Assembly (NCBI RefSeq): GCF_051020515.1
Contig: NZ_CP194857.1
Coordinates: 2,418,001-2,482,000 of the forward strand
Reading direction: 5' to 3'
Origin: CALKWS01 sp051020515
GTDB taxonomy: Bacteria > Actinomycetota > Actinomycetes > Actinomycetales > Beutenbergiaceae
DNA: 64,000 bases
In this document: in pieces, positions 47,155 through 55,814 of the stretch
Numbering within the stretch: position 1 is the first letter of the stretch
Layout of the letters: each line of letters starts with the position of its first letter
Notes under the pieces: generated by a model
The model's input: only the letters and a program-made list of their open reading frames with translations
Databases searched by the model: none
Told to the model about the DNA's origin: nothing
Translations under genes and position numbers: made by a program

Positions 47155-49711
47155 CGTTGCCACCAGGCCTCTTCGTCGTCTTCGAGTGACGCTTCGGGTG
47201 ACGCTTCTTCGAAGTCCTTCAGGCGGATTCCGTCGAGGTAGCGGGCCGCGTTGGTGCGGGTGGTTTCGACTCCGAATTGGGATTTGAGTGCCAGGGTGAA
47301 GGATCGTGGTGCGACGGGTTCGACGCCCTCTTCGGTGCACCAGGATTCGTAGGCTGCGCGCAGTTGGGATGATCGGATGTGCATGTGTTGGTGGTTGGGG
47401 TCTCCGACGTCGCACATGTCTTCGACGAAGCGGCCGACGGTGTTTTGGCCGGCTTCGTAGTCTTCGGTGGCGGCGAGTACGGCTGGGGGTTCGTGTAGTG
47501 CTCCGCGGTCGAGGTAGTCGGCGGCTCCGCGGATTGCCCAGGCGAGTATTCCGGGGCCTTCGTTTTTGATGAGTTGTTCTTCGAGGTCGGGGATTCGTGC
47601 GTGTTCTGGGACGGTGTGTACGAACGGGAGCATTCTTACTCGGCGCCAGAACGCCATTCCGCCGACGCGGACTTGTGGTTGGTGGTTTGCGAGGAGCCAG
47701 AGGGTGTGCGTGGGGGAGAAGTCAAAGAAGTCTTGTCGCATGAATCGTGCGGTGATGTGGTCTTTGCCGGTGAGTTCTTTGATTCGGGCTTCGTCGAATC
47801 TTTGGCCGTCGTCGAGTTCTGAGGTGACGACGAGGCGTTGTCCGGAGAGTCTGGCGAGTTCGGTGGGGTGGCCACGGTTTCTGGTGGCTAGGAGCATTTC
47901 GGCGGGGGCGGTGCCGGCGTATCCGCTGGCGCCGGTGCCGATGATGTGTTGGAGGACGGCCATGAGGGTTGATTTGCCGTTGGCGCCGGATCCGAAGGCG
48001 AAGAAGAACACCTGGTCGCGTACTTGGCCGATGAGGGACATGCCGACGGCGCGGGCGATGAAGGTGGTCATGTCGGGGTCGCCGGCGAAGGTGTCGGCGA
48101 GGAAGCGGTCCCACATGGGGGTGGGTTGGTTGAAGTCGGGGGCGATGATGGTGGAGCGGGTGTGGAGGGCCGCGGGGTCTGGTGGTCTGAGTTCGCCGGT
48201 GCGGAGGTTGATGACGCCGGTGGGTGTGTTGAGTTCGTAGGGGTGGGCGTCGAGGTGTTCGGCGGGGGTGACGGTTCGCCGGTCTGAGCGGGCGAGGCCT
48301 GCGATGGAGCGGATGCCGTTGTAGGACAGTGCGCGTTTCTTGTAGGTGGCCCAGCCTTCTCCTTCGGGTAGGTTGCGGGCGATGGTGCGGATGAGTTCGT
48401 GGATGTGGTCGTTGTCGTCGTTGCTCCAGCGGTGTCCGGTCCAGGTGAGCCAGGTGCCGCGGCCGGAGCAGTGGCGGATTTCGTGTTGGTGGCGGTCTAC
48501 GAGGAGTAGGGCGGTGTTGTCTTCGTTGGGGGCCGGTAGGCGTTGCGGTGGCGCTGGCTCTGGGTCGGGTTCCTGTGCGGCCAGGGCGGTGGCGCCGTCG
48601 GTGGGTGGTGGCACGGGGGTGAGGTGGTGTGGTGGGGGTGGTGGGGGTGGTGGGTTGGTGATGAGGCCTTGGAGGGGGTTGTGTTGGTGGGGGTGGTCGC
48701 CGACTTCGCGGCGGGCTCGGGTTTCGGGCATGGTGGCGATGCGTTGGGTGCCCCATTGGAGGGCGCCGTGGAACTCTCCGCGGGCTTCTTCCCGGGGCGG
48801 GTTGTTGGTCAGGAGGTGCCGGAAGCGGTCTCGGAGGGCTTGGGCGGCTTGGTGGTGGTCTTCTTTGGTGAGGCAGCCGAGGCGGTGTAGGGCGGCGAGG
48901 CGGGTGGCTTGCGCGAGGAGCCAGGGGTGGCGGGCGGTGGGTGTGTCGGCGGCCCAGCCGGTGACCATTTTCTGTGCGTATAGGCAGGTGTGTTCGGCGT
49001 GTTCCCAGGTGGCTGGTGGGGAGAGGGTTTCGCCGAGTTGCTCTTGGTCTTCGGGTTGTTCGGGGACGCCGTAGCCCAGGAGGGTGTCGTTATTGTGGCG
49101 GCGTCAAGGGGGTAGCCGGTGTCGGTGACGGCGACGACGGGTACGGGTTGGGCGGGGTTTTTGTGGTTGGTGGTGCCTGGTGCGCGCAGGATCCGGGGTA
49201 GGTCGAAGACGTGGTCGGCTTGCCCGCCGTGGGCTGCGGCGACGGTGGTGACGAGGCGGCCGAAGCGGCGTAGGAGCGCGGTGGTGGTGGTGTGGTCGGT
49301 TAGTGCGGGGTCGTCGGGGTCGGTGGCCCAGATGGGTTGTAGGCCGTTGCCGGAGTTGACGATCGCGGTGGGGCGGGTGCCGAGCATGGTGGAGAGGTCG
49401 TTGATGACTGCTCGGGCGGTTTCGAATGAGTCGAGGCCGTCGGGTTTGATGTCGAGGTCGACGTAGAGGGCGGCTAGGCGGGTGATGTCTTCGGCTTTGC
49501 CGCGGCCGGTGGCGCTGGGTCTGATGGGGTTGACCCCGTACCAGATGTTGACGTTTTGGAGGGTGGCTGCGTAGGCGCCGGCTGTGGTGCTGGGCAGGAT
49601 GCGGGAGGTGAATTGTTGTCTTGGGCCTTGGTGGTTGATGGAGGTGTGTTCGCCGGGGGTGTGGATGAGGTTTAGGAGGTCGGCCAGGGTGAGGATCTGT
49701 GGTGCTGTCAT
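47151..49711 (-). CDS. Prim-pol/SF3 helicase replication protein, one frameshift
   Basis: About 854 residues with a break near 49100. The N-terminal prim-pol-like domain has LAALYVDLDIKPDG (DxD metal site), AIVNSGNGLQPIW and VFDLPRILRAPGTTNHK. The C-terminal part is a D5/P4-type superfamily 3 helicase: WTWTGHRW-type D5N entry, FAFGSGANGKSTLMAVL (Walker A), RLVVTSELDDG (Walker B), and TLWLLANHQPQV with the sensor. It primes and unwinds phage DNA. A long proline run lies between the two parts. The start is an ATG overlapping the nuclease stop (49708-49711). Confidence 0.88.
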
Positions 49712-50337
49712 GGGGTTGGTCCGTTCTGGCCGTGTTCGAAGCGGGCGGAGCGGGCCGCGGTGTAGGCGACTTCGACGTGGGTGTTTTGCCGGGTCTGTAG
49801 GCCGGTGAGGAGTTGTTCTCCGGTGGCGTGGATGTCGCCGCTGTCGCAGGCGACGGTGTTGTAGGTGATAGGACCGGGGCCTGACCCGTGGGGGTCGCCG
49901 TCGTATTGACCGCAGTCCCACGGGGTGGCGATGAGGTCGCCTTTGTGCATGTGGAGCCGTATGGGGCGTGTTGTTCGGGTTCGGCCGGGGCGGGGCACGG
50001 GCCCTAGGACGAGGAGGTCGTTACCGCCGGCGTCGTGGCAGCCGCCGCCGTCGTTGCTCGAGAGGGAGGCGGCGGCGTTGATGAGGCTCTGAGCCTCTGC
50101 TGGAGTGAGGTGGCCTTTGACCTCTGCCCAGAGGCCGAGGTCGGGGAGCCAGAAGTCCGGTAGGTAGGGGTGTTCGTTGACGCTCATGCCGGTGATGCGG
50201 TCGGTGACTATGACGCCTTGGGGTTCGTATTCCCAGGTGATGCCGAGGTGGTCGAAGAAGACGGCCCAGCGGGCTTCGAGGCGGGAGCGGAAGTGGCATC
50301 CGGCGTAACGGGTTTGGATTGCTTTGACGGCGGTCAC
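49708..50337 (-). CDS. PD-(D/E)XK-like nuclease
   Basis: A 209-residue protein with FRSRLEARWAVFFDHLGITW, EYEPQGVIV and YLPDFWLPDLGLWAEVKGH: the Glu, then D...ExK pattern of small restriction-like nucleases found in actinophages. The C-terminal half is Gly/His-rich. GTG start overlaps the following gene's chain (GTGA). Confidence 0.75.
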   Translation of the reverse strand: MTAVKAIQTRYAGCHFRSRLEARWAVFFDHLGITWEYEPQGVIVTDRITGMSVNEHPYLPDFWLPDLGLWAEVKGHLTPAEAQSLINAAASLSSNDGGGCHDAGGNDLLVLGPVPRPGRTRTTRPIRLHMHKGDLIATPWDCGQYDGDPHGSGPGPITYNTVACDSGDIHATGEQLLTGLQTRQNTHVEVAYTAARSARFEHGQNGPTP

Positions 50338-50531
50338 TGTTTGTGCTCCTGTACGGGGATGCGGACGTGTAGTGCTGGGTGTTGGCCGTGGGTGAAGGTC
50401 CAGGTGGGTCGCCCTTGGGGGGTGAGTCCGTGGGTGGTGAGGGTGAGTTGGAGGCTGTTGTGGGCTTCTGCGCGTAGTTGTTTGAGGGTTTGGTCGGGGT
50501 TTTCGATGGGCCAGGTGATGTGGAGGTTCAC
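50334..50531 (-). CDS. Hypothetical phage protein (65 aa)
   Basis: GTG start overlapping the preceding stop. Sequence VNLHITWPIENPDQTLKQLR with a C-terminal beta-type stretch HPALHVRIPVQEHKQ. No family recognised. Confidence 0.6.
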   Translation of the reverse strand: MNLHITWPIENPDQTLKQLRAEAHNSLQLTLTTHGLTPQGRPTWTFTHGQHPALHVRIPVQEHKQ

Positions 50532-50710
50532 GCCCGGTCTCCTCTCTCGTTCGTGACGGCTTCCAGTTCCCCGGCCCGGTGCCACGTCCTGCGCCCGTCC
50601 ACGTTGACGGCGAACTGTCCGCCGTAGGGGTCTTGGAGGTGCCCGGTGATGGTGCCGGTGCGGCCGGTGGCGCGGATGATGACGGGGGTGTTTGGGGGGA
50701 GGGTGGTCAT
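50528..50710 (-). CDS. Small KOW/SH3-like phage protein
   Basis: A 60-residue beta-rich protein (MTTLPPNTPVIIRATGRTGT ... TWHRAGELEAV). The phrase VIIRATGRTGTITGHLQDPY resembles small KOW-like barrels that bind nucleic acid or proteins. Overlaps both neighbours. Confidence 0.6.
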   Translation of the reverse strand: MTTLPPNTPVIIRATGRTGTITGHLQDPYGGQFAVNVDGRRTWHRAGELEAVTNERGDRA

Positions 50711-50967
50711 TGCGCACCGCTGTGTTCGCTGGCGATGCGGGCGCACATGAGCAGGGCGTCTTTGCGATCCAGCACTGATCGTTCGTCAATAGCCTCGATA
50801 GCCTGCGCGATCTGCTCGGCGATCTCGGCGCGGACCTGGGCGTCGTGGGCTGCGAGCCATGTGTCGAAGTCCCCTTCGGCAGCCTCACGTGCGCCGGGGT
50901 TGTCGCCAGCACTCAGCCAGGCGTACCCGTGACGCACGTCCTCGGTGGTGGGCGTGCGCTCGCTCAT
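50707..50967 (-). CDS. Hypothetical phage protein (86 aa)
   Basis: MSERTPTTEDVRHGYAWLSA ..., a helical protein common in size to actinophage early-region proteins. Part of a chain of ATGA-overlapping genes. No function assigned. Confidence 0.65.
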   Translation of the reverse strand: MSERTPTTEDVRHGYAWLSAGDNPGAREAAEGDFDTWLAAHDAQVRAEIAEQIAQAIEAIDERSVLDRKDALLMCARIASEHSGAQ

Positions 50968-51269
50968 CGGTCGGTCCTTTCGGTGTAGGCGGCGGCGAGG
51001 TCACGTAACGCGACCTGCGCCTCATCGATTGCCAGGCTGTAGACCTCGCGGTGCACCTGGGGCCATCTGGCGGTGCCTTCGCGCTGCGGGCCTTCGGTGG
51101 CCCCTGATAAACGGTCTGCCGCATCGGTGAGTGCCCGTGCCTGCGCCTCGCGGATGAGTGGCATGAGGGCGTCGGCAATCATCAGCGGAGTCATGTCGCC
51201 CCATCGCCGCCCCCTCACCGATGCGACGATCTCTCGCGCCACCTGCTCGCGTAGGCCGTCGTTGCTCAT
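50964..51269 (-). CDS. Hypothetical phage protein (101 aa)
   Basis: MSNDGLREQVAREIVASVRG ..., mostly helical, with IADALMPLIREAQARALTDA and DEAQVALRDLAAAYTERTDR. It shares helix style with its downstream and upstream neighbours (small helical early proteins). No function assigned. Confidence 0.65.
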   Translation of the reverse strand: MSNDGLREQVAREIVASVRGRRWGDMTPLMIADALMPLIREAQARALTDAADRLSGATEGPQREGTARWPQVHREVYSLAIDEAQVALRDLAAAYTERTDR

Positions 51270-51745
51270 TGCTGCCTCTCGGTGATGTGGAAGTGGGCTA
51301 GGAGGGCTTGGGCTTGGCGGCGCACGTTTTCGCGTGAGCGATCCGTGAGCCCCTCCCACGGCTTGCCCTTGGTCAGCGTGAAGCCGGTCCCGGATTCGTA
51401 GAGCACCCGCGCCACGGTTTCGGTATCGGCCTCGGGGCGGGCCGTGGCGAGCAGGCCAGCGAGGGCGTCGCGGAGCACGGAAACGCGCCACGCAGGCGTC
51501 GTGCCCAGCGCGTTGTCGTGCTCCCACAGCACTCGCGCCGCGTCCTCGACGGTCGCGGTGGGCGGCTCGGCGCGGCCAGCGGACAGGTACGGGTTGCGAG
51601 GAGCAGGCCCGAGTTCGTGGCGACGGGTCGCCAGGTGCCCGGTGCGCTCCAGTCCCTGGCCGCGCTCGATACCCGCGCCGTAGCCCTCGGCCCATGCCTC
51701 GGCGCGGGCGTTGTCGGTGACGGACGGGCGGTCAGCGGCGGTCAC
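51266..51745 (-). CDS. Hypothetical phage protein (159 aa)
   Basis: MTAADRPSVTDNARAEAWAE ... with two similar segments, AARVLWEHDNA and VARVLYESGTGFTLT, suggesting an internal duplication of a short helix-turn unit. Overlaps its neighbour (ATGA). Confidence 0.65.
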   Translation of the reverse strand: MTAADRPSVTDNARAEAWAEGYGAGIERGQGLERTGHLATRRHELGPAPRNPYLSAGRAEPPTATVEDAARVLWEHDNALGTTPAWRVSVLRDALAGLLATARPEADTETVARVLYESGTGFTLTKGKPWEGLTDRSRENVRRQAQALLAHFHITERQQ

Positions 51746-51912
51746 CGGGACACCTCCTTGCGGACGAGGTTGAGGTTGCCCTGCATGTGGTCGATCTCCT
51801 CGTGCACGTCGATCGCCCCGCCGTAGCGGTGCATGTCGGCCATGAGGCGCGCTGCTGCCTGGGCGATGCGGGCGAGGGACTGGATCGAGTCGTTCGGGTC
51901 GGTGTGTGGCAT
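51742..51912 (-). CDS. Small helical phage protein (56 aa)
   Basis: MPHTDPNDSIQSLARIAQAA ..., entirely helical by composition, ending LNLVRKEVSR. The ORF is open further upstream; the ATG at 51912 is taken because of the AAGGAGAACTG site before it. Confidence 0.6.
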   Translation of the reverse strand: MPHTDPNDSIQSLARIAQAAARLMADMHRYGGAIDVHEEIDHMQGNLNLVRKEVSR

Positions 51913-51913
51913 G

Positions 51914-52234
51914 TCAGTTCTCCTTGGTGGTGTCGGTGGGGGCCGCGAGAGCAGCACGGACTTCCCGGGCGGCGGTGGCCCAGCAGTAGCGGGCGTTCTC
52001 GTCTCGGATGCGGTACTCGTCCAGTTCGCGCTGCCATTCGTCGGCGAGGGCTTCGACGGCGGCGAGGCGGGCTTCGAGGCGGCGCTGGTACTCAAGATCG
52101 GCCTCAGTGGTGCAGCGCAGGTTCTCGACCTCAGCGAGCAGGGCCGGGAGCGCCAGCAGTGCGGCATGACCGTCCTCGTCGGTCCAGGACGGGAGGTCTG
52201 CGAACTCACGCAGAGCGGCCAGGTCGATACTCAT
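51914..52234 (-). CDS. Coiled-coil phage protein (106 aa)
   Basis: MSIDLAALREFADLPSWTDE ... with a long coiled coil (LAEVENLRCTTEADLEYQRR, LEARLAAVEALADEWQREL). Overlaps the neighbouring gene (ATGA at 52231-52234). No function assigned. Confidence 0.65.
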   Translation of the reverse strand: MSIDLAALREFADLPSWTDEDGHAALLALPALLAEVENLRCTTEADLEYQRRLEARLAAVEALADEWQRELDEYRIRDENARYCWATAAREVRAALAAPTDTTKEN

Positions 52235-52521
52235 GACGTTCCTTCGATGGGTGCGTAGGTGAGGGTCACGTGGTCGCCGCCGCGCTCGGTGAAGGTGAGG
52301 GTCAGCGTCTTGGGGTCGGCGTGGTGCTCGGTGCCGGCGTCCCGTAGGCGTTTGCGGCGGCTGTCGAATGCCTCGCGGGGGGTGGGCCTGCCGGTGGTGG
52401 TCCATTGGCTGACGGTGGTGACGTGCACGGCGTGCTGGTGCGGTGCGGTCCTGGCGGCGCTGATGGCTTCCCAGTCGGGGCCGCGTCCGCCGAGGGTGGG
52501 GGCGATGGTTGGCTCGGTCAT
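52231..52521 (-). CDS. Hypothetical phage protein, HTH-like (96 aa)
   Basis: MTEPTIAPTLGGRGPDWEAI ..., with HAVHVTTVSQWTTTGRPTPR that could be the second half of a helix-turn-helix, then a beta stretch TLTLTFTERGGDHVTLTY. Possibly a small DNA-binding protein; weak. Confidence 0.55.
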   Translation of the reverse strand: MTEPTIAPTLGGRGPDWEAISAARTAPHQHAVHVTTVSQWTTTGRPTPREAFDSRRKRLRDAGTEHHADPKTLTLTFTERGGDHVTLTYAPIEGTS

Positions 52522-52568
52522 CGGCCACCGCCCACCTGGTCGTGCGCTAGTCGCTCGGCTGGGCTCAT
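52518..52568 (-). CDS. 16-residue micro-ORF coupled on both sides
   Basis: MSPAERLAHDQVGGGR: ATG at 52568 overlaps the stop of the upstream membrane-protein gene, and its own TGA overlaps the next ATG. The double ATGA overlap suggests that ribosomes pass through it. It may be a leader or a real micro-protein. Confidence 0.45.
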   Translation of the reverse strand: MSPAERLAHDQVGGGR

Positions 52569-52753
52569 GCGGGCACGCTCGCGATCCACACGAGTGCGTA
52601 GATGACGGCGACCCAGGCCAGGACACCGAGCGAGCCGGCGAGTAGGTGGCCGAGTGCGCGGGCGGGGTTGGAGTCGCGGCGGTCGATGGGGCGGCGTGCG
52701 TCGCGGTTGCCGAAGTGGGGGGCTGGTCGGCGTGCGTGGAGACGGTGGCTCAC
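52565..52753 (-). CDS. Small basic single-helix membrane protein
   Basis: 62 residues from a GTG at 52753: an Arg/His-rich N-terminus (VSHRLHARRPAPHFGNRDAR) then one hydrophobic helix (LLAGSLGVLAWVAVIYALVW). Overlaps both neighbours. Unknown function. Confidence 0.6.
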   Translation of the reverse strand: MSHRLHARRPAPHFGNRDARRPIDRRDSNPARALGHLLAGSLGVLAWVAVIYALVWIASVPA

Positions 52754-52917
52754 GAATCGGCCCTCGTCGCTGCCCACACGCCAACCCATGCGAACGATAG
52801 GCCGACGAACACGCCGCCGGCCCATGCTTGGAGCGTGGAGCCGGAGTAGAAACCCGAGGCGCTTGTGACGACACCGATGACGGCGCTGAGTGTGGCGTGG
52901 ATCAGGTCGCGGCTCAT
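52750..52917 (-). CDS. Small two-helix membrane protein
   Basis: A 55-residue protein: MSRDLIHATLSAVIGVVTSA, then LQAWAGGVFVGLSFAWVGVW and a short polar end ATRADS. GTGA overlap to the next gene and ATGA from the previous one. With its neighbour it makes a pair of small membrane proteins in the early region; an exclusion role is possible but unproven. Confidence 0.6.
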   Translation of the reverse strand: MSRDLIHATLSAVIGVVTSASGFYSGSTLQAWAGGVFVGLSFAWVGVWAATRADS

Positions 52918-53066
52918 CGCAGCGCCTCCTCGATCAGCCCCTGGGCGCGTGCCAGCACCACCAGCCCGTCACCGGTCGGCGGGGCGTGGATCTCGGTTTC
53001 GCTGGTGGTCATCAGGTCGCGGGCGGCTTGGGTGGGGTGGGTGTCGATGGTGTGCAGGGTGGTCAT
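52914..53066 (-). CDS. Hypothetical phage protein (50 aa)
   Basis: MTTLHTIDTHPTQAARDLMT ... ending ARAQGLIEEALR. ATGA overlaps on both sides. No family recognised. Confidence 0.55.
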   Translation of the reverse strand: MTTLHTIDTHPTQAARDLMTTSETEIHAPPTGDGLVVLARAQGLIEEALR

Positions 53067-53227
53067 CGTTGGGTCTCCAGTTCGTTGGCGCGGGCCCTGA
53101 GTTGGTTGATGCGGGCCTGTAGGTCGATCACGGTTTGGGGGTTGTCGCAGTGGGGGGCGGCGCGGTTGAGGCGGTCTTGTGCGGCGTCCAAGGCCATGCG
53201 GACCACGTCGCGGCTGACGGGTGCCAC
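53063..53227 (-). CDS. Small coiled-coil phage protein (54 aa)
   Basis: VAPVSRDVVRMALDAAQDRL ... IDLQARINQLRARANELETQ. The GTG at 53227 follows an AAAGGAG site. First gene after a structured gap; starts a run of overlapping small genes. Confidence 0.55.
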   Translation of the reverse strand: MAPVSRDVVRMALDAAQDRLNRAAPHCDNPQTVIDLQARINQLRARANELETQR

Positions 53228-53256
53228 CTGGGCGCTCCTTTCCGTGGGTGTGGTGT

Positions 53257-53321
53257 TGGTGCCACGCCCCGGGCTCGCACCGGGGATGCCGCTAGTTCGT
53301 GGCTGCCGCCTGTCAAGCGGC
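53257..53321 (-). other. tRNA-like mini-structure upstream of a run of small genes
   Basis: On the minus strand: a 5-bp/7-nt hairpin (GCCGC TTGACAG GCGGC), one A, then GCCACG, 12 nt, a T-arm-like hairpin (CCCCGG TGCGAGC CCGGGG), CGTGGC and ACCA. GCCACG pairs with CGTGGC as a 6-bp acceptor-like stem stacked on the T-arm-like hairpin. D-arm is absent and the loop is not TTCGANN, so this is not a normal tRNA. The first hairpin overlaps the stop of the gene at 53313. It could also be an attenuator. Confidence 0.4.
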
Positions 53322-53987
53322 GATGAGCATTTGGACGACGGAGGTGTCCAGGCCCAACTGGGCGGCGATCTGCTCCTCCGACAAACCCAGGCCCTTTAAC
53401 TGTTTGGCTTTGTCCGCCGGAGACTCCGCCGCCGCCGCGGGTGCGGGTGCGGGGGCCGAAGCCGGTGCGGGCGCGGACACCGGGGGGGGCGTGGCGGGTG
53501 CGGACGGCTGCCCACCCACCTCCTGGTCACCCATGAGGGCGGCGTTCCCTGCGGGTGTGTAGACGATGGTCCAGTTGCGCCCGCTGCGGCGATCGCCCGG
53601 GGTGTCGTAGTGGGTGAGGGTGATGTCCAACTTCCCGCCCACCTCGAGGCCGTTTGCGCCGGCGGCGCGCACAGCGGCCCGGGTGGCCTCTTTCAATCGT
53701 CGGCCTTCCAGGTACAGGGTGCGGACGCCCTCGTCGTTGTCCACCGACGGGTCGCGTTCGTCGGTTTGGACTTCCACGACGATGCCCATGATCGGGTCGC
53801 CGGAGGGGAAGAATTTCGGGGCGCCCCCGCCGGGGTTGTTCGGGTCGTACTCAGTTTCCTGACGGGCAGTCGGCGGGGACGCGATCGTGCCGACCTTGCG
53901 GACGCCTTCGGAGTCGAACTTCCAGGTGGGGCCACCGCCGCCACCCATGAGGTACTGATTAGCCTGATCTGCTGTCGTCTGAGACAT
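53313..53987 (-). CDS. Putative ssDNA-binding/recombination-associated protein
   Basis: A 224-residue protein: Gly-rich N-terminus, a beta-rich core (WKFDSEGVRKVGTIASPPTA, GDPIMGIVVEVQTDERDPSV, NGLEVGGKLDITLTHYDTPG), a Pro/Ala linker and a C-terminal helix-hairpin unit (LKGLGLSEEQIAAQLGLDTS). The core looks like an OB-type fold and the gene follows a RecB-type exonuclease, which fits a single-strand-binding partner. Start ATG with AGAGGA upstream. Confidence 0.6.
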   Translation of the reverse strand: MSQTTADQANQYLMGGGGGPTWKFDSEGVRKVGTIASPPTARQETEYDPNNPGGGAPKFFPSGDPIMGIVVEVQTDERDPSVDNDEGVRTLYLEGRRLKEATRAAVRAAGANGLEVGGKLDITLTHYDTPGDRRSGRNWTIVYTPAGNAALMGDQEVGGQPSAPATPPPVSAPAPASAPAPAPAAAAESPADKAKQLKGLGLSEEQIAAQLGLDTSVVQMLIAA

Positions 53988-54021
53988 CTTCTGCTTCTTC
54001 CTCTTGTGTGTAGGTGCCGCG

Positions 54022-54886
54022 CTAGGCGGCGTTGGTCCCACGGGCGGTGTTGCCGGTGGGGGGTATGAGGCCGGCCAGGTCGTCATGCACACGGACCGGC
54101 CGGGGCGGGGCAGACCTGCGGGCTTGTCGCTGTAGCGGTGGCATTCGAAGCAGCCGTCGGCGCGGTCCAGGTTCGTGATCCACGCATCGCGCACCTCGGT
54201 GCCGACCTGGGCGAGGGCGGCGAGGTTGGTGTGCAACCTGTTGGCCCGCTCGAGCGCCTTGACGGCGACCGTTTCGTTGTACGGCTCGGTCCACCAGATG
54301 GCGTCGTTGAGGGTGACGGACCCGCGAGGAAGGTAGGCGATCGCTACGTGCTCCACCCGGTGCCCAGCGTTGGCGTACCCGCGCCCATACAGATGAGCCT
54401 GGGTGCGGTAAACCTGGGAGGGTCCGGAGCGGGCGCGTTTGAGGGTGGTGGGCCCGACGATCTTCCAGTCCAGGGTCATGCCGACGGCGGTGTCGAAGAG
54501 GTCGCAGGAGCCCCAGATCTCTTCCCCGCCGATGTGGCCGACCATCACCTTCTGCTCGACGAGGTAGCGGCGCCCACCAGTGTGGTTGGCGTTGCGGGCG
54601 TTTTCGTGGGCGATGAATGCTTCTTCGAGGGGGCGGTGTGTGCGGCGGTGCCGAGGAACGGCAGCCAGGGGACGCCGTCCTCGGTCTGCTTCCAGCCGGC
54701 CAACTTGGCGGCGAGGCAGTGGTCGCACGGGTTCCCGATCTCGGAGGGTCCGATGCGTTCTTGGAGGGAGCGGGGCTGGTGGGTGATGGCGTGTTCGATC
54801 ACCCACCGCGCCTCGCGTAGGGCCTCGTCGGCGTCACCGCCCACGTAGGGGGCGTGGCGTGGGGGCAGCGCTGTTGTGGCGGTCAT
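54022..54886 (-). CDS. Cas4/RecB-like PD-(D/E)XK exonuclease, two frameshifts
   Basis: About 288 residues with breaks near 54650 and 54090. N-terminal GPSEIGNPCDHCLAAKLAGW, then IWGSCDLFDTAVGMTLDWKI (the catalytic D...DxK pattern), QAHLYGRGYANAGHRVEHVA (QxxxY) and a late cysteine pair GCFECHRYSDKPAG. Four cysteines at both ends suggest a Cas4/AddB-type Fe-S cluster. It would resect DNA ends for phage recombination with the downstream ssDNA-binding-like protein. Confidence 0.78.
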
Positions 54887-55200
54887 GACGCCCTCGCCTT
54901 CTGCACGCTGGCGGGCATGACGCCGTCCTCGTTCGTCTGGCCGGGCATGTTGTGCGTCTCGCACGGCCGCTCGGCGGCGAAGCCGTGGTTGCGGCAGTGC
55001 GGGTCTGAGCCCACCCGGGTGCCGTACTCGGTGTTATCGCACGAGCAGCAGAAGCAGTCGGTGCGCTCCTCGACCCAGGGCTGGGCCACTACGAGGCGGC
55101 GGCGGATGAGGCCGGGTGTGTGCTCCTCCTCGGTCCAGAACTCGCCGCCGGCTATGTTGCGCTGACGGTCGACGATCTTCGTGCGCGGGTAGATGCCCAT
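54883..55200 (-). CDS. Cysteine-rich phage protein (105 aa)
   Basis: MGIYPRTKIVDRQRNIAGGE ... with DCFCCSCDNTEYG, PHCRNHGF and PCETHNM, giving at least seven Cys/His ligands. Probably a zinc protein; overlaps the exonuclease start (ATGA at 54883-54886). Function unknown. Confidence 0.6.
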   Translation of the reverse strand: MGIYPRTKIVDRQRNIAGGEFWTEEEHTPGLIRRRLVVAQPWVEERTDCFCCSCDNTEYGTRVGSDPHCRNHGFAAERPCETHNMPGQTNEDGVMPASVQKARAS

Positions 55201-55201
55201 G

Positions 55202-55546
55202 TCAGCGCACCGTGACCGTGGGGTTGCCGACCGTCTGGAACCGCTCGAGTTCGGCTGGGGAGAGGTGGCGCTTCAACAGCGCGCTGCTGATGCGGGCCTC
55301 GTACAGGCCCGGCCGGTCAGTGAACGGGAGCGCCTTTTCGGCGGCCTTGGTGTCGAGGCGGCGGGGGCGGGTGACGATCACCTTCGACCCTGCGAGGTCG
55401 TGGGTGCCGTCGCCCAACTCCTCGGCGAGGACGGCTTTGATCTGGGCGCGGCGCTCCTTGACGGCTTCTTCCTGCTCCCGCAGTTTCAGGTCCTCAAGGA
55501 CCAGTTGTTCGAGTTCGGTGATGCGGTCGGTGTCGGTGGTGGTCAT
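55202..55546 (-). CDS. Coiled-coil phage protein near exonuclease (114 aa)
   Basis: MTTTDTDRITELEQLVLEDL ..., a long N-terminal coiled coil (LREQEEAVKERRAQIKAVLA) then VIVTRPRRLDTKAAEKALPF. Proteins of this build accompany phage recombination exonucleases; a Gam-like nuclease-inhibitor role is only a guess. Confidence 0.6.
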   Translation of the reverse strand: MTTTDTDRITELEQLVLEDLKLREQEEAVKERRAQIKAVLAEELGDGTHDLAGSKVIVTRPRRLDTKAAEKALPFTDRPGLYEARISSALLKRHLSPAELERFQTVGNPTVTVR

Positions 55547-55550
55547 GGGT

Positions 55551-55814
55551 TCAGGTCCCCTTCTGGGTGGTGTTGGTTCGGAGGCGGGAGGCGATGCGGT
55601 GCTGCCCGTGGCGGTGCAGCATGCGTTTCAGGCCGTTGACGCTCAGTCCGAGGCGTTTGGCTGCGCCGGGGAGGGTTTCGCCGGTGTGTGCCATGAACGC
55701 GGCGTCTTCGATGGCTGCCCGGGTGCGGGGGGTGGCGTTGGGGGTGAGGCGGGGGTCGCCGGTTTCGCCGGTGAGGAGCGCGTGCACCAACGGGGCGTCC
55801 AGGTGGGTGCTCAT
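55551..55814 (-). CDS. Small HTH phage protein (87 aa)
   Basis: MSTHLDAPLVHALLTGETGD ..., with LPGAAKRLGLSVNGLKRMLHRHGQHRIA, a helix-turn-helix. The start ATG is followed by a GTGA-type chain. Could be a regulator or excision factor. Confidence 0.6.
   Translation of the reverse strand: MSTHLDAPLVHALLTGETGDPRLTPNATPRTRAAIEDAAFMAHTGETLPGAAKRLGLSVNGLKRMLHRHGQHRIASRLRTNTTQKGT

Noticed and set aside
46936..47415. A 159-residue frame across the repeat region and the primase end
   Set aside because: Most of it overlaps the primase gene antisense-free but in another frame; only the last 72 codons, with exact ATGA overlaps, are kept as a possible gene.
53257..53303. A normal tRNA gene with CCA end
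   Set aside because: No D-arm, no space for an anticodon arm inside the acceptor stem, and no TTCGANN T-loop; kept only as a tRNA-like structure.
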